Position numbers and translations under genes: made by a program
In this document: one piece after another, positions 10,195-18,446 of the stretch
How the letters are laid out: each line of letters begins with the position of its first letter
How positions within the stretch are numbered: the first letter of the stretch is position 1
Assembly (NCBI GenBank): GCA_050732695.1
Contig: JBOHRL010000121.1
Location: 1 to 64,000, forward strand
DNA: 64,000 nucleotides
Source of the DNA: JBFFZF01 sp050732695
GTDB lineage: Bacteria > Gemmatimonadota > Gemmatimonadetes > Longimicrobiales > RSA9
Direction of reading: 5' to 3'
Notes under the pieces: model-generated
Databases searched by the model: none
What the model saw: only the letters and a program-made list of their open reading frames with translations
Told to the model about the DNA's origin: nothing

Positions 10195-10488
10195 TTGGCA
10201 AGAAAGAGAAGCGGCGGCAGACGTACGAAGCGGGAAGCGAGCACGTTCGATCGTGCCCGTGATGAGCTGTTCAGCGCGATCCGCCAGTGCGGCGTCATTG
10301 AAGCAGATCAGGGTGAGCGCGAGGAATGGATGACGGAGACGCTCGGTTTCATGTCGGAGCGGCATCCGGAGTTGACGCCTCCGGAACTCGATCAACTGAG
10401 GGTCACTGGATTGCGATTCTGCGGCCCCGTGATCCCGCACGGCAAGGAACATACGGCGATTACGCTGGAGGATGCAAACGCCGCGTGA
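10195..10488 (+). CDS. Small conserved-looking protein of unknown function
   Basis: A 97-residue protein starting at TTG, chosen because an excellent AAGGAGG site sits 5 nt upstream and there is no nearby ATG. The first ~15 residues are very basic (ARKRSGGRRTKREAS). The rest is predicted helical with an acidic stretch (VIEADQGEREEWMTETLGFMSERHPEL) and ends in a short beta-rich tail. It is divergent from the hydantoinase-like gene. I recognise no domain; a nucleic-acid or regulatory role would be a guess. Confidence 0.65.
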   Translation: MARKRSGGRRTKREASTFDRARDELFSAIRQCGVIEADQGEREEWMTETLGFMSERHPELTPPELDQLRVTGLRFCGPVIPHGKEHTAITLEDANAA

Positions 10489-10590
10489 GCGGCGTGAACG
10501 CCCCTCACCACAGTTCGAGATCCCGGACAGCGCGACCGATCGAATGGCTCGCGCACAGAATGGAAAACATCCCCGCACAGACCGCACGGC

Positions 10591-11070
10591 GTGAATCGCG
10601 CAATCCTGCTCATCGATGATGACGCAGCGGTGTTGTCGCTGCTGGGCAGCTTCTTCGAGCAGCGGGACTGGCTGGTGATGCGCGCAACAGACACGGCCGG
10701 TGCCGCGGTGCTGTACGAGCGGGAGCGCCCGGATGTCGTGGTCCTGGATCTCGAGTTGCCGGGGATGAGCGGGCTCCTCGAACGAGCCGTGCTTCGAGCG
10801 GCCGGCGCTGACGAAGTGCTCGAGTCCCACCTTCCGGTGGAAATCTCGGCGGGCCCGAGCGCAACGGGCGTGGCCGGCGGTGGTCTGGCGCTGGAAGCGG
10901 TCGAGCGGGCCCACATCGCGGAGATGCTTGCACAGCATGGCGGGAATCGGACGAGAACGGCGAGGTCGCTGGGGATCTCGCGAGCGACGTTGTACGCGAA
11001 GCTGGCGAGGTACGGCCTCGGCGAGATCGGGTGGTCGCGCCCGATCCGGCCGTCGGATCCGTCCAAGTAA
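10591..11070 (+). CDS. NtrC-like regulator remnant: half receiver fused to Fis-type HTH
   Basis: This 159-residue product has two pieces that normally flank a sigma-54 ATPase. Residues 1-62 are the first half of a receiver domain (ILLIDDDAAVLSLLGSFFE, then DVVVLDLELPGMSGL with the phospho-acceptor Asp). The sequence then jumps directly to LERAVLRAAGADEVLESHLPVEI, which resembles the C-terminal end of an NtrC AAA+ domain. A Fis-type helix-turn-helix ends it (IAEMLAQHGGNRTRTARSLGISRATLYAKLARYG). The second half of the receiver and essentially the whole ATPase (Walker A, GAFTGA) are missing, yet the frame is intact. Start is GTG with a poor ribosome-binding site. It may be a DNA-binding-only regulator or a pseudogene. 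Confidence 0.7.
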   Translation: MNRAILLIDDDAAVLSLLGSFFEQRDWLVMRATDTAGAAVLYERERPDVVVLDLELPGMSGLLERAVLRAAGADEVLESHLPVEISAGPSATGVAGGGLALEAVERAHIAEMLAQHGGNRTRTARSLGISRATLYAKLARYGLGEIGWSRPIRPSDPSK

Positions 11071-11088
11071 CTCCCCTGAACGAATATG

Positions 11089-11117
11089 TGGCGATCCGGC
11101 CGGACTGCCACTATAAT
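11089..11117 (+). promoter_or_regulatory. Candidate promoter for the H1-like gene
   Basis: A perfect -10 hexamer TATAAT lies at 11112-11117. The matching -35 position (11089-11094, TGGCGA) is weak. Transcription from here would give a leader of roughly 175 nt before the ATG at 11299. Confidence 0.4.
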
Positions 11118-11298
11118 GGCGCGGCTCAAAGAGGTACCCCCAAGTGGCGCCAGTTCCGGGCCGCGTGCGGCGGCCAACGGGATTCATCGGTTGCCCGAGA
11201 GGGCCGCGATGTCGGACGCATGCGGAAGGGCGCGATCGTCAGCCGGGAACCCGTTCGGATTCATGTACCGAAGGGTCTGGCAGCCCAGGAGGTGAAAC

Positions 11299-12558
11299 AT
11301 GGCCGCAAAGGCCAGATCGAAGACAGCCACAACCAGTTCCAAAAAGAAGAGAAGCACCAGCAAGCCCGCGAAACCGGCGGGTAAGAAGAAGCCTGTGCCG
11401 AAGAAGTCGACCGCGAAAGCAAAGAAAGCGGCGAAGAGGCCGGCCGCAAGGAAAGCGGCCGCAGTCAAGAAGCCCGGTCGCACGGGTCGTGGCGTAGCGC
11501 CGAAGAAGAAAGCGCCGTCAAAGGCAAAGCCGGCGCGTCGTCAGCCAGCCGGTCGAAAGACCGCGCCAAAAAAGACGGCAGCGAAGCCGGCGAAGAAGCC
11601 TGTCCGGAAAGCGGCACCTGCCAAGGCGGCCGGTCGTAAGGCCGCGGTGAAGAAGGCGCCGGTTCGCAAGGCGACCACGGCAAAGCCGGCTCGCAAGACG
11701 CCGGTCAAGCAGGCAGCAGCCACGCGCACGCCCGCAGCGAAGCCGACTCGACCCGCAGCGCCGCCAGGGAAGCCGGTCGTCGCCGCGGAAGTCGCGGACC
11801 GCCCGAAGGCGGCACGGGCCCGGCCCAAGCCGGATGAAACGGCCCGTCCGGCCCGGACCAGAGACGGCAAGAAAGGGCCGGCCGAGGTCGAAGCCTCAGG
11901 CACATCGACGGCGACGGGACCGGCCCCGAAGGGGAAGGCCGAGCGGGCGGCGACTCTCGTTCCGCCACGCAAGCCGGGCCGGCGCCGGAGGCCTCGTTTC
12001 GATGAAGACGATGTCGAGGACGATCAGGGCGAGGACGAGTCCTACGACGAGGGCGAGGACGATGGCCTCGAAATGTTTGACGAGGACGGTGAGTCGTTCG
12101 GCCTGGCGCCGAGCATCCCCCTGGTTCGGCGGAGAAAGAAGAAGAAGAAGGCCCGGCCCGGAGCCGCCGGCAAGAAGGGACGCAGGCTGAAGCTCAAGCG
12201 GCGGCGGCGCTCGGGGCGTGTGCGGCCATCGCCCCCGCTTCAGAAAACCGATCCGCTCGGCGCCTATCTCGCCGGCGAAATGGTGCCGTGTCCGGTCGGT
12301 TGCGGCGGTTTCTCGGAGGTCGTCCGGGTCGGCAGCCTCGAAAGCCGCGCTGGTGAGGTCTGGTTCGAATGCCTGAGTTGTGCTCAGCGCAGGGCGTTCG
12401 AAATTCCGAAAGCGACAAAGGCCGAGAACGCGGCCGTGAGCGAGACTGCCGAAACCGATGGCAGAGAGCCGGTCTGTCCGCGGCATCAGCGGCCAGTCCA
12501 GCTCCGGCGGCGAGGCCGGCAATTCGTTTGTCCGGCCTGTGGCGTGGTCTTTCTCTGA
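11299..12558 (+). CDS. Histone-H1-like basic protein with acidic linker and two zinc ribbons
   Basis: A 419-residue protein with a perfect AGGAGGTGA site before its ATG. Residues 1-175 are low-complexity Lys/Ala/Pro/Arg repeats (KKAAKRPAARKAAAVKKPG-like), as in bacterial histone-H1/AlgP-type DNA-binding tails. A Pro/Ala linker follows, then an acidic block at about 234-266 (rich in Asp/Glu) and a second basic block (RRRKKKKKARPG near 277). The C-terminus has two zinc ribbons: CPVGC with CLSC (about 329-361), and CPRH with CPAC (about 393-416). This order suggests a nucleoid protein that binds DNA nonspecifically through the tail and something specific through the ribbons. The combination is unusual; its role is inferred. 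Confidence 0.8.
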   Translation: MAAKARSKTATTSSKKKRSTSKPAKPAGKKKPVPKKSTAKAKKAAKRPAARKAAAVKKPGRTGRGVAPKKKAPSKAKPARRQPAGRKTAPKKTAAKPAKKPVRKAAPAKAAGRKAAVKKAPVRKATTAKPARKTPVKQAAATRTPAAKPTRPAAPPGKPVVAAEVADRPKAARARPKPDETARPARTRDGKKGPAEVEASGTSTATGPAPKGKAERAATLVPPRKPGRRRRPRFDEDDVEDDQGEDESYDEGEDDGLEMFDEDGESFGLAPSIPLVRRRKKKKKARPGAAGKKGRRLKLKRRRRSGRVRPSPPLQKTDPLGAYLAGEMVPCPVGCGGFSEVVRVGSLESRAGEVWFECLSCAQRRAFEIPKATKAENAAVSETAETDGREPVCPRHQRPVQLRRRGRQFVCPACGVVFL

Positions 12559-12638
12559 GCCAGGACCTGCGATCAGCCGGCGATGGTGAGCCTGCGGGAT
12601 CCTGCGCGGACGGACCATCGCCCGATCTCGTGAAATGT

Positions 12639-12669
12639 GCGCCCGGCCGTCATGGACGGCCGGGCGCAT
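12639..12669. terminator. Bidirectional terminator hairpin
   Basis: A 14-bp perfect GC-rich stem (TGCGCCCGGCCGTC paired with its complement) with a 3-nt loop, placed between the convergent H1-like gene and the gene ending at 12673. No long T-run is present, so strength is inferred from the stem and position. Confidence 0.65.
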
Positions 12670-12672
12670 TCG

Positions 12673-13020
12673 TCAACGCTCGTCCTCCACTCGGTGCGCG
12701 CCTCGTTTCCGCGCGCTGCCCTCGAGTCTCGCCATGACGCGACGGGCGACGATCGAGGCACGCGGCTCGACCAGGTCGACCGAATCCAGGTAGATCTCGA
12801 GTGCGCGATCCAGTGGAATCTCCTCTCCCACCGCATCGAAGAGGTCGAGCGCGTTCCGGACGTGCGTTTCGTTGAGTTCCTCTTCGGCGCGAGCCAGCGC
12901 GATCACCAGTCGCCGTTTCCCGGCATTGCTGAGTTGCCGGCGCTTCCACCAACGCAACAAGACTCCTCCATTCTGGAGCCGGAATCGCCCTCGACAGCTC
13001 CGCAGCGCCTCGGAGTCCAT
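12673..13020 (-). CDS. Small helical protein of unknown function
   Basis: A 115-residue product beginning MDSEALRSCRGRFRLQNGG. The core (WWKRRQLSNAGKRRLVIALARAEEELNETHVRNALDLFDAVGEEI) is strongly helical with alternating basic and acidic faces, and the end is basic. No family is recognised. The frame continues upstream to 13131, but that part is arginine-rich and non-coding in appearance. A shorter TTG start just before LLRWWKRR is also possible. It is divergent from the TPR gene and convergent with the H1-like gene across a hairpin. Confidence 0.6.
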   Translation of the reverse strand: MDSEALRSCRGRFRLQNGGVLLRWWKRRQLSNAGKRRLVIALARAEEELNETHVRNALDLFDAVGEEIPLDRALEIYLDSVDLVEPRASIVARRVMARLEGSARKRGAHRVEDER

Positions 13021-13199
13021 GCCGCTGGCGCGATGTTCCGGTCGGAATGAAGTTGTGCGCGAATCGGTGCGGGCGGCAAGCGAGCGGCGCGACCACAAGA
13101 TGTAGGGGTGGATTGCACGCATCGTGCGCATTACATTGTGCCAACCTGCCGAGCGACGCTGATCTTGAAAACGAACGCCAACGCGTGGAGGTCAACCGG

Positions 13200-14228
13200 A
13201 TGGCCGACCCGCTGCTGAGTTCCGATGAGTACGATGAACGTGCGCACCGGCTCTATGACGATGGCGAGTACGAATCCGCCCTCCTGACTCTGCGAGAAGG
13301 ACTTCGCTACTATCCTCACTCGGTGGACCTGTACGTCGGCCTCGGCTACACGCAGCTGGCTCGGGAGGAGTACATCTGGGCGAAGCAGGCGTTCGAGCGG
13401 GGCCTGGTCCTGGATCCCCGCCACGAAGACGCGCTCGCCGGATTAGGCGAGTCACTGCTCTGGTTCGGCCGGACGGCGGAGGCGCTCGAGCTGTTCAAGC
13501 GAGCGAGAGACAACGGTGGCGACGATCTCGAGTTGCTGATGTCGATTGGCCGTGCGTTGTACCGTGAGAAACTGTACGATCGCGCGCACCAGGTGTTCGA
13601 GGACGCCACGGCGATGCATGCGGACAGCGCCGAGGCGGCAGCCGCTCTCGGGTACACACTGCATCGGCTCGGGGATGAGAGTGCGTCCCGGCGGCAGTTG
13701 CGGCGCGCACTGCATCTCGATCCGCGGCACCACGAAGCGCGCGTGTATCTTGGACACATGTTGTACGATCGTGGCGATTGGGCAGGTGCGCTGCGGGAAT
13801 ACGAGCGAGTCCCGGGTCCGGATCACTGGGATTTTCTGGCGGTGCGCCGGACCGTCGAGTTGAGGCGGGCGCTGTTCGGGGCGGCAGAGAATGCGCCCGA
13901 ACTCGAAGTCTGGCAGGCGAGGCTGGTGGAATTGACGGCGGAAGTCGATGATGTCGATCTGCTTCTGGCCGAACTGAGCGGCGGCGAGGCGGAGGCGGCG
14001 CGCGAACACCGGATCCGCCTGCCGACAGGCGATGCCGTGAGCGGAACGTGGTACGAGATCGTGAAGCAGCTGCGCGATACGGGCGGGATGACGAGCGAGA
14101 GCGTGGCCGAGTTCATGCGCCGGCGTTCGGAGGAGGAGCGGCCGCGGGGTCTGGAACTGCCTGTCGAGGAGCCGAGGGCGTTCGTCCGGGGCGGCGAGCG
14201 TGGCGGCCTGTGGCGCATCGAGTACTGA
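13200..14228 (+). CDS. TPR-repeat protein
   Basis: A 342-residue protein starting at an ATG with GGAGGT 7 nt upstream; the longer open frame from 13047 lacks coding character. Residues ~10-220 hold about six tetratricopeptide repeats (for example EYESALLTLREGLRYYPHSVDLYVGLGYTQLAREEYIWAKQAFERGL). The C-terminal third is different: acidic/helical with RIRLPTGDAVSGTWYEIVKQLRDTGGMTSESVAEFMRRR, an unknown domain. There is no signal peptide, so it is probably cytoplasmic and a scaffold. It is followed by a hairpin terminator and by a gene for a zinc-ribbon protein. Confidence 0.85.
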   Translation: MADPLLSSDEYDERAHRLYDDGEYESALLTLREGLRYYPHSVDLYVGLGYTQLAREEYIWAKQAFERGLVLDPRHEDALAGLGESLLWFGRTAEALELFKRARDNGGDDLELLMSIGRALYREKLYDRAHQVFEDATAMHADSAEAAAALGYTLHRLGDESASRRQLRRALHLDPRHHEARVYLGHMLYDRGDWAGALREYERVPGPDHWDFLAVRRTVELRRALFGAAENAPELEVWQARLVELTAEVDDVDLLLAELSGGEAEAAREHRIRLPTGDAVSGTWYEIVKQLRDTGGMTSESVAEFMRRRSEEERPRGLELPVEEPRAFVRGGERGGLWRIEY

Positions 14229-14313
14229 CCGTCAGGTTGGCTGACAGGCGGGGTGGAACGGAACGGGCAGTTACCGGCGCCGGCAATACTGCCGACGCTT
14301 TGGATAGAGCGGA

Positions 14314-14338
14314 ACCGCTCGGAACTGGTCCGAGCGGT
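14314..14338 (+). terminator. Hairpin terminator after the TPR gene
   Basis: A 10-bp perfect stem (ACCGCTCGGA and its complement) with a 5-nt loop lies 85 bp downstream of the TPR gene stop and 12 bp before the next ATG. Only a few Ts follow (CTGTCAT). It could also be attenuator-like for the next gene. Confidence 0.5.
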
Positions 14339-14349
14339 CTGTCATCGGG

Positions 14350-15255
14350 ATGATCGGTATGAGAAGCGCGGTCAACGAGTCACACGAATCCGCTGACGAC
14401 CTGGTCGAACGAGTACATGACTGCCTGACGGAGGCGATGCGCCGGACTCGACCGACCTCCGTCAATGCGCCGGTCACGGTGGCCGAGATCTACCAGGATC
14501 TCGTGCCGTATCGAGCGATCCGGTCAACGGTCGGCTTCCAGATGAATGCGGACTACGAACACACGCTGTTGCGCTTGCTTGCGGGTGAGGGCGGGTACGT
14601 GCGGCTGGAGCCGAGCGAGGCCCGTGATGAACTTCGGACCGAGCTGGATTCGCCGAATCCGAACGTTGGCCTGTTCCGGAAATTCGCGGCGTGCGACGTG
14701 TTCGTCACACCCGGGCGGAACGCAGCCGCGGAAGGCAATCTCGAGACGATGCGGCCCAGCGACACCCGACACGGTGGGACGCCGGCCTCGACGAGCAGGA
14801 AGGACGCGGCCGACGCGCGGAAATCGGAGCCGACGGCAGAGCCGTTCGCCTCCGGGACGCTGCACCGCGAACCGGACTGGCAGGTCGAGGACATCGCTTG
14901 GACCGATCCCGAGCCCGAACTCTGGTCGGAGTCGCACCCTGACCTGTTGCTGGAGGAGGAGGTCGAGGCAGCCGATCCTGTGGTTGAACCTGCGAGCAAG
15001 GCCGCAGGCGCGGCCGCCGAGCCAGCCCCACCGACGGGAGCACCTCCGATGTACGAATCGAAGACCAAGCCGGCGACCGCCGCATCATCCGGTCAATCGT
15101 GCGTTTTCTGTAGTTCGGCGTTGCCCGCAGGTCGAAAGATTCGATTCTGCCCATTCTGCGGCCTGGACCAGACGTTGACTCCGTGCCGGCATTGTCGTGA
15201 GCCTCTCGAATCGACATGGAAGTACTGCATCGCGTGCGGTACGACGCGAGCCTGA
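14350..15255 (+). CDS. Protein with C-terminal double zinc ribbon, unknown function
   Basis: A 301-residue protein. Residues 1-130 form a compact helical domain (VTVAEIYQDLVPYRAIRSTVGFQMNADYEHTLLRLLAGEGGYVRLEPSEARDEL) that I do not recognise. Residues 130-235 are a low-complexity acidic/proline linker. The C-terminus has two zinc ribbons: CVFC with CPFC, then CRHC with CIAC, as in DZR-type domains. The start could be the ATG at 14350 or 14359. The C-terminal arrangement suggests an adaptor binding protein or nucleic acid; the N-terminal domain may contact partners. No membrane segment is seen. Confidence 0.75.
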   Translation: MIGMRSAVNESHESADDLVERVHDCLTEAMRRTRPTSVNAPVTVAEIYQDLVPYRAIRSTVGFQMNADYEHTLLRLLAGEGGYVRLEPSEARDELRTELDSPNPNVGLFRKFAACDVFVTPGRNAAAEGNLETMRPSDTRHGGTPASTSRKDAADARKSEPTAEPFASGTLHREPDWQVEDIAWTDPEPELWSESHPDLLLEEEVEAADPVVEPASKAAGAAAEPAPPTGAPPMYESKTKPATAASSGQSCVFCSSALPAGRKIRFCPFCGLDQTLTPCRHCREPLESTWKYCIACGTTRA

Positions 15256-15454
15256 TGCGGTCATCAGCTCTCGCGGTCCGCGTGTGTCGCCACCATGCGG
15301 ACCGGCCACCGTGCGCGCCCGGCCTTCTGCGACGGCCGTCCGCCGGCGGCTTGACGCTTTTCATCGCCCGATTCTATCTTCGCAACCCGATCGACCGGGG
15401 CGGGCGGGCGCGCCCGGGCGGGTAGCTGACTCCCGCACACAGGAGGCGAGCGAG

Positions 15455-15910
15455 ATGGGACGGAACAAGGCCGCGGTCGTGTGCGCGGTGGCAATGTTCG
15501 CAATGGTGGCATGTGGTGGCGGATCTGACGCAGCGCCGGACGCAGCTCCGCCCGCCGACACCGGGGCCGCGCCTGCGGTCGCTGAGCCGGCCGGCGGGAT
15601 GGCAGTGCAATTGCCCGAGGGCGTGACGCAGGCGATGGTTGACGAGGGCAGGACGGTGTTCGAAGGTGCGGGCGGATGCACGGCGTGCCATGGTGCGAAT
15701 GCCGAGGGTACTGCACTCGCGCCCAACCTGACGGACGCCGAGTGGCTGAACATTCCGAGCAAGGATTACGAGGCGATGGTCGGCATCGTGACGAACGGGG
15801 TTCCGCAGCCGGTTCAGTTCCCGAGTCCGATGCTGCCAAAAGCAGGGACGCAGATCACGGACGACCAGGTGCGCGCGGTCGCGGCGTACGTCTATACGCT
15901 GAGCAACTGA
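15455..15910 (+). CDS. Class I cytochrome c lipoprotein
   Basis: A 151-residue protein with AGGAGG 8 nt before its ATG. The signal peptide ends in a lipobox (AMVACGGGS), so the mature protein is probably a lipid-anchored c-type cytochrome facing the periplasm. After an Ala/Pro-rich linker it has one heme-binding CTACH motif (about residue 73), and a Met in the PMLPKAG loop (about residue 126) is a likely axial ligand. It ends with the VAAYVYTLSN helix typical of short class I cytochromes c. It probably carries electrons between a donor such as a bc/ACIII complex and an oxidase; no such genes are nearby. A strong terminator follows. Confidence 0.9.
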   Translation: MGRNKAAVVCAVAMFAMVACGGGSDAAPDAAPPADTGAAPAVAEPAGGMAVQLPEGVTQAMVDEGRTVFEGAGGCTACHGANAEGTALAPNLTDAEWLNIPSKDYEAMVGIVTNGVPQPVQFPSPMLPKAGTQITDDQVRAVAAYVYTLSN

Positions 15911-15930
15911 ACCGTTCGGCGGATTGAGGT

Positions 15931-15975
15931 CGCGTCGGCGCTCCCCTCGATGGGGCGCGCCGGCGCGATTGTTTT
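15931..15975 (+). terminator. Intrinsic terminator after the cytochrome c gene
   Basis: A 16-bp stem with one G-U pair and one mismatch (arms 15931-15946 and 15952-15967), a 5-nt loop, then ATTGTTTT. It lies 20 bp after the cytochrome c stop and 48 bp before the next ATG. Confidence 0.8.
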
Positions 15976-16022
15976 CGATGTCAACTGGCCGGGTGCGCTG
16001 AACGGTCCGTATACTCCGCGCC

Positions 16023-17078
16023 ATGCTCAGGATTGCCATGATCCCCGGCGATGGGATCGGCGTCGAGGTGACGCGTGAGGCCGTCAAGGTTCTCGATGCG
16101 TTGAGGGCGCACGCCGGGCTTTCTGTCGCCGTGCAATCGCACGACTTCGGGGCGGAACGCTACCTCCGCACGGGGACCGCGATCACCGATGCCGAGATGG
16201 ATGCCCTGGGTCGCGATCATGATGCGATCTTCCTCGGCGCGATCGGCGATCCGCGTGTGCCGGACAGTGCTCACGCGAGGGCGATCCTTCTCGGCATCCG
16301 CTTTCATTTCGATCTCTTCATCAATCTGCGCCCGGTCCGGCTGTACGACGAACGGCTGTCGCCCCTCAAGAACATGTCGGCCGGCGACATCGACCTGGTC
16401 GTGTTCCGCGAGAATACGGAAGGCCCGTACGTGGGCATGGGCGGGACCCTTCGCAAGGGGACCGCATACGAGATCGCCATCGAGGAAGATATCAATACGC
16501 GGCGGGGTGTCGAACGCCTCATTGTCGCCGCGTTCGAGTACGCCCGCGAGAATGGTCGCCGGCGTGTGACATTGACGGACAAGGCGAATGCGATGCCGAA
16601 CACAGGTGGTCTGTGGCGTCGCACGTTCGCGGAGATCGGCGCCGGTTACACCGACATCGAGCGCGAAGCCATCTATGCCGATGCGCTCGCGCTCGATCTG
16701 GTCCGGCGCCCGTCGCGCTACGACCTGATCGTTGCACCAAACCTGTTCGGCGATCTGTTGAGCGATCTGACCGCCGCCCTCGTCGGCGGGCTCGGTGTAG
16801 CGCCATCGGCGAACCTGCACCCGGGGCGGCCAGGCCTCTACGAGCCGGTTCACGGATCCGCTCCCGACATCGCGGGCACCGGGCGCGCCAATCCGATTGC
16901 TGCGATCCTGACCATCGGCCTCATGCTTGCGCACTCGGGGCATCAGGTGCATGCGGACCGCATCGACGCGGCCGTCCAGACCGTGCTTCGCAAGGGACTC
17001 ACCACGCCCGACCTCGGCGGGACGCTCACCACGGAACAGGTGGGCGACCGCATCTGCGAGGCGATCGAGAACGCGTAG
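16023..17078 (+). CDS. Isocitrate/isopropylmalate dehydrogenase family protein
   Basis: A 351-residue beta-decarboxylating dehydrogenase. Motifs: MIPGDGIGVEVTREA (N-terminus), NLRPVRLYD, FRENTEGPYVGMGG, the metal-binding region NLFGDLLSDL and the cofactor loop GSAPDIAGTGRANPIAAIL. Length fits 3-isopropylmalate dehydrogenase (leuB), and the loop lacks the residues expected for NADP-isocitrate dehydrogenase. The RPVRLYDERLSPLKN stretch also recalls tartrate/homoisocitrate-type relatives, so substrate is left open; leucine synthesis is the first guess. No other leu genes are adjacent. It follows a strong terminator and therefore has its own promoter. Confidence 0.88.
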   Translation: MLRIAMIPGDGIGVEVTREAVKVLDALRAHAGLSVAVQSHDFGAERYLRTGTAITDAEMDALGRDHDAIFLGAIGDPRVPDSAHARAILLGIRFHFDLFINLRPVRLYDERLSPLKNMSAGDIDLVVFRENTEGPYVGMGGTLRKGTAYEIAIEEDINTRRGVERLIVAAFEYARENGRRRVTLTDKANAMPNTGGLWRRTFAEIGAGYTDIEREAIYADALALDLVRRPSRYDLIVAPNLFGDLLSDLTAALVGGLGVAPSANLHPGRPGLYEPVHGSAPDIAGTGRANPIAAILTIGLMLAHSGHQVHADRIDAAVQTVLRKGLTTPDLGGTLTTEQVGDRICEAIENA

Positions 17079-17255
17079 GTACCGGTTCAAGCAACGTCTA
17101 CGGGCGCGGCGGCGGCGTTCCCGCGTGGGTCGAATCGGGGTAGAAACGGAGGGCTGGTCCGGTGGGGCAGTGGCCGAGGCGATGCTCGGGGTGGGTCCGG
17201 GCCTTCATTCACGGGAATCCTGATCATATACAGGGAAGGGTGGAACGGAAGGGCA

Positions 17256-18446
17256 ATGGAAGACATCGTTTTTCTGGCGGGCAGACGGACGCCGTTCGGG
17301 GCGTTTGGCGGAACGCTCAAGGGATTCAGTGCGACGGACCTTGGAGTGCACGCCGCGCGCTCGGCGCTGGAGAGTGCAGACGTGGCGCCGGAATCGGTCG
17401 AGCACGTGATTTTCGGCAACGCGTTGCAGACTTCGAGTGATGCGATCTACCTGGCACGGCATGTCGGCCTGCGTGCAGGTGTCCCGATCGAGACGCCGGC
17501 GCTCACGCTGAACCGGCTGTGCGGATCGGGCTTTCAGGCGATCGTGAGCGGGGCGCAGGAGATTCTGCTGGGCGATGCGGACGTCGTGCTGGCCGGCGGC
17601 TCGGAGTCGATGAGCCAGGCGCCGCACGTAATCCGGGGTGCACGGTGGGGCGCGTTGCGGTTGGGTGATGCAGGTGGTTTCATGGAGGACCTGCTGTGGA
17701 CGGCGCTCACCGATTCACAGTGCGCTCTGTCAATGGCACAGACGGCGGAGAAACTGGCCGAACAGTACGGCGTGACGCGAGAGGTCGCGGATGAGGTCGC
17801 GCTTCGCTCGCAGAAGCGGGCCAAGGCGGCGTGGGATGCGTGCCGGTTCGAAGTCGAGGTCGCGCCCATTCCGGTGAAGACGCGCAGGGGTGAGGAGCTG
17901 TTCAACACCGACGAGCACATGCGGCCGGACACGACGGCCGAAGGACTGGCCGCACTCCGCCCGTACTTCAAGAAGGACGGTCTCGTGACGGCGGGCAACG
18001 CGAGCGGCATCGGTGATGGCGCGGCAGCTGTCGTGCTGGCGAGTGCGGCGTGGGCGAAGAACAACGGGCATCCGCCGATTGGCCGGCTGGTATCGTGGGG
18101 CGTCGTCGGCGTGCCGCCGGATATCATGGGGATCGGACCCGCGCCCGCATCGCGGAAAGCACTTCAGAAAGCGAATCTGAAACTCGAGGACATGGATCTC
18201 GTCGAGATCAACGAAGCCTTTGCCCCGCAGTTCGCAGCTGTGGCAAAGGAACTCGGGCTCGATGCAGCGAAGACCAACGTGAACGGCGGCGCGATCGCGA
18301 TGACGCATCCGTTGGCGGCCTCGGGCGCGCGGATCACGATTCATCTATTGCACGAGCTGCGGCGGCGAGGCGGCCGCTATGGCCTTGGCAGTGCCTGTGT
18401 CGGTGGCGGACAGGGAATGGCGGTCGTCGTGGAGGCTTTCTCATGA
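17256..18446 (+). CDS. Acetyl-CoA C-acyltransferase (thiolase)
   Basis: A 396-residue thiolase of the FadA/AtoB type. The acyl-accepting Cys89 lies in NRLCGSGFQAI, His351 in GGAIAMTHPLAASGAR, and the second Cys381 in SACVGGGQG. All three catalytic residues are present; the usual GHP before the loop is THP here. It either condenses or cleaves 3-ketoacyl-CoA; with a 3-hydroxyacyl-CoA dehydrogenase 2 kb downstream and an enoyl-CoA hydratase at 32.7 kb, beta-oxidation or short-chain acyl-CoA metabolism is likely. The ribosome-binding site is GGAAGGGC. Its stop overlaps the SPFH gene start (ATGA). Confidence 0.93.
   Translation: MEDIVFLAGRRTPFGAFGGTLKGFSATDLGVHAARSALESADVAPESVEHVIFGNALQTSSDAIYLARHVGLRAGVPIETPALTLNRLCGSGFQAIVSGAQEILLGDADVVLAGGSESMSQAPHVIRGARWGALRLGDAGGFMEDLLWTALTDSQCALSMAQTAEKLAEQYGVTREVADEVALRSQKRAKAAWDACRFEVEVAPIPVKTRRGEELFNTDEHMRPDTTAEGLAALRPYFKKDGLVTAGNASGIGDGAAAVVLASAAWAKNNGHPPIGRLVSWGVVGVPPDIMGIGPAPASRKALQKANLKLEDMDLVEINEAFAPQFAAVAKELGLDAAKTNVNGGAIAMTHPLAASGARITIHLLHELRRRGGRYGLGSACVGGGQGMAVVVEAFS

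Noticed and set aside
17079..17255. Possible tRNA (GGTCGAATC-like T-arm sequence near 17126)
   Set aside because: No acceptor stem or anticodon arm can be formed around it.
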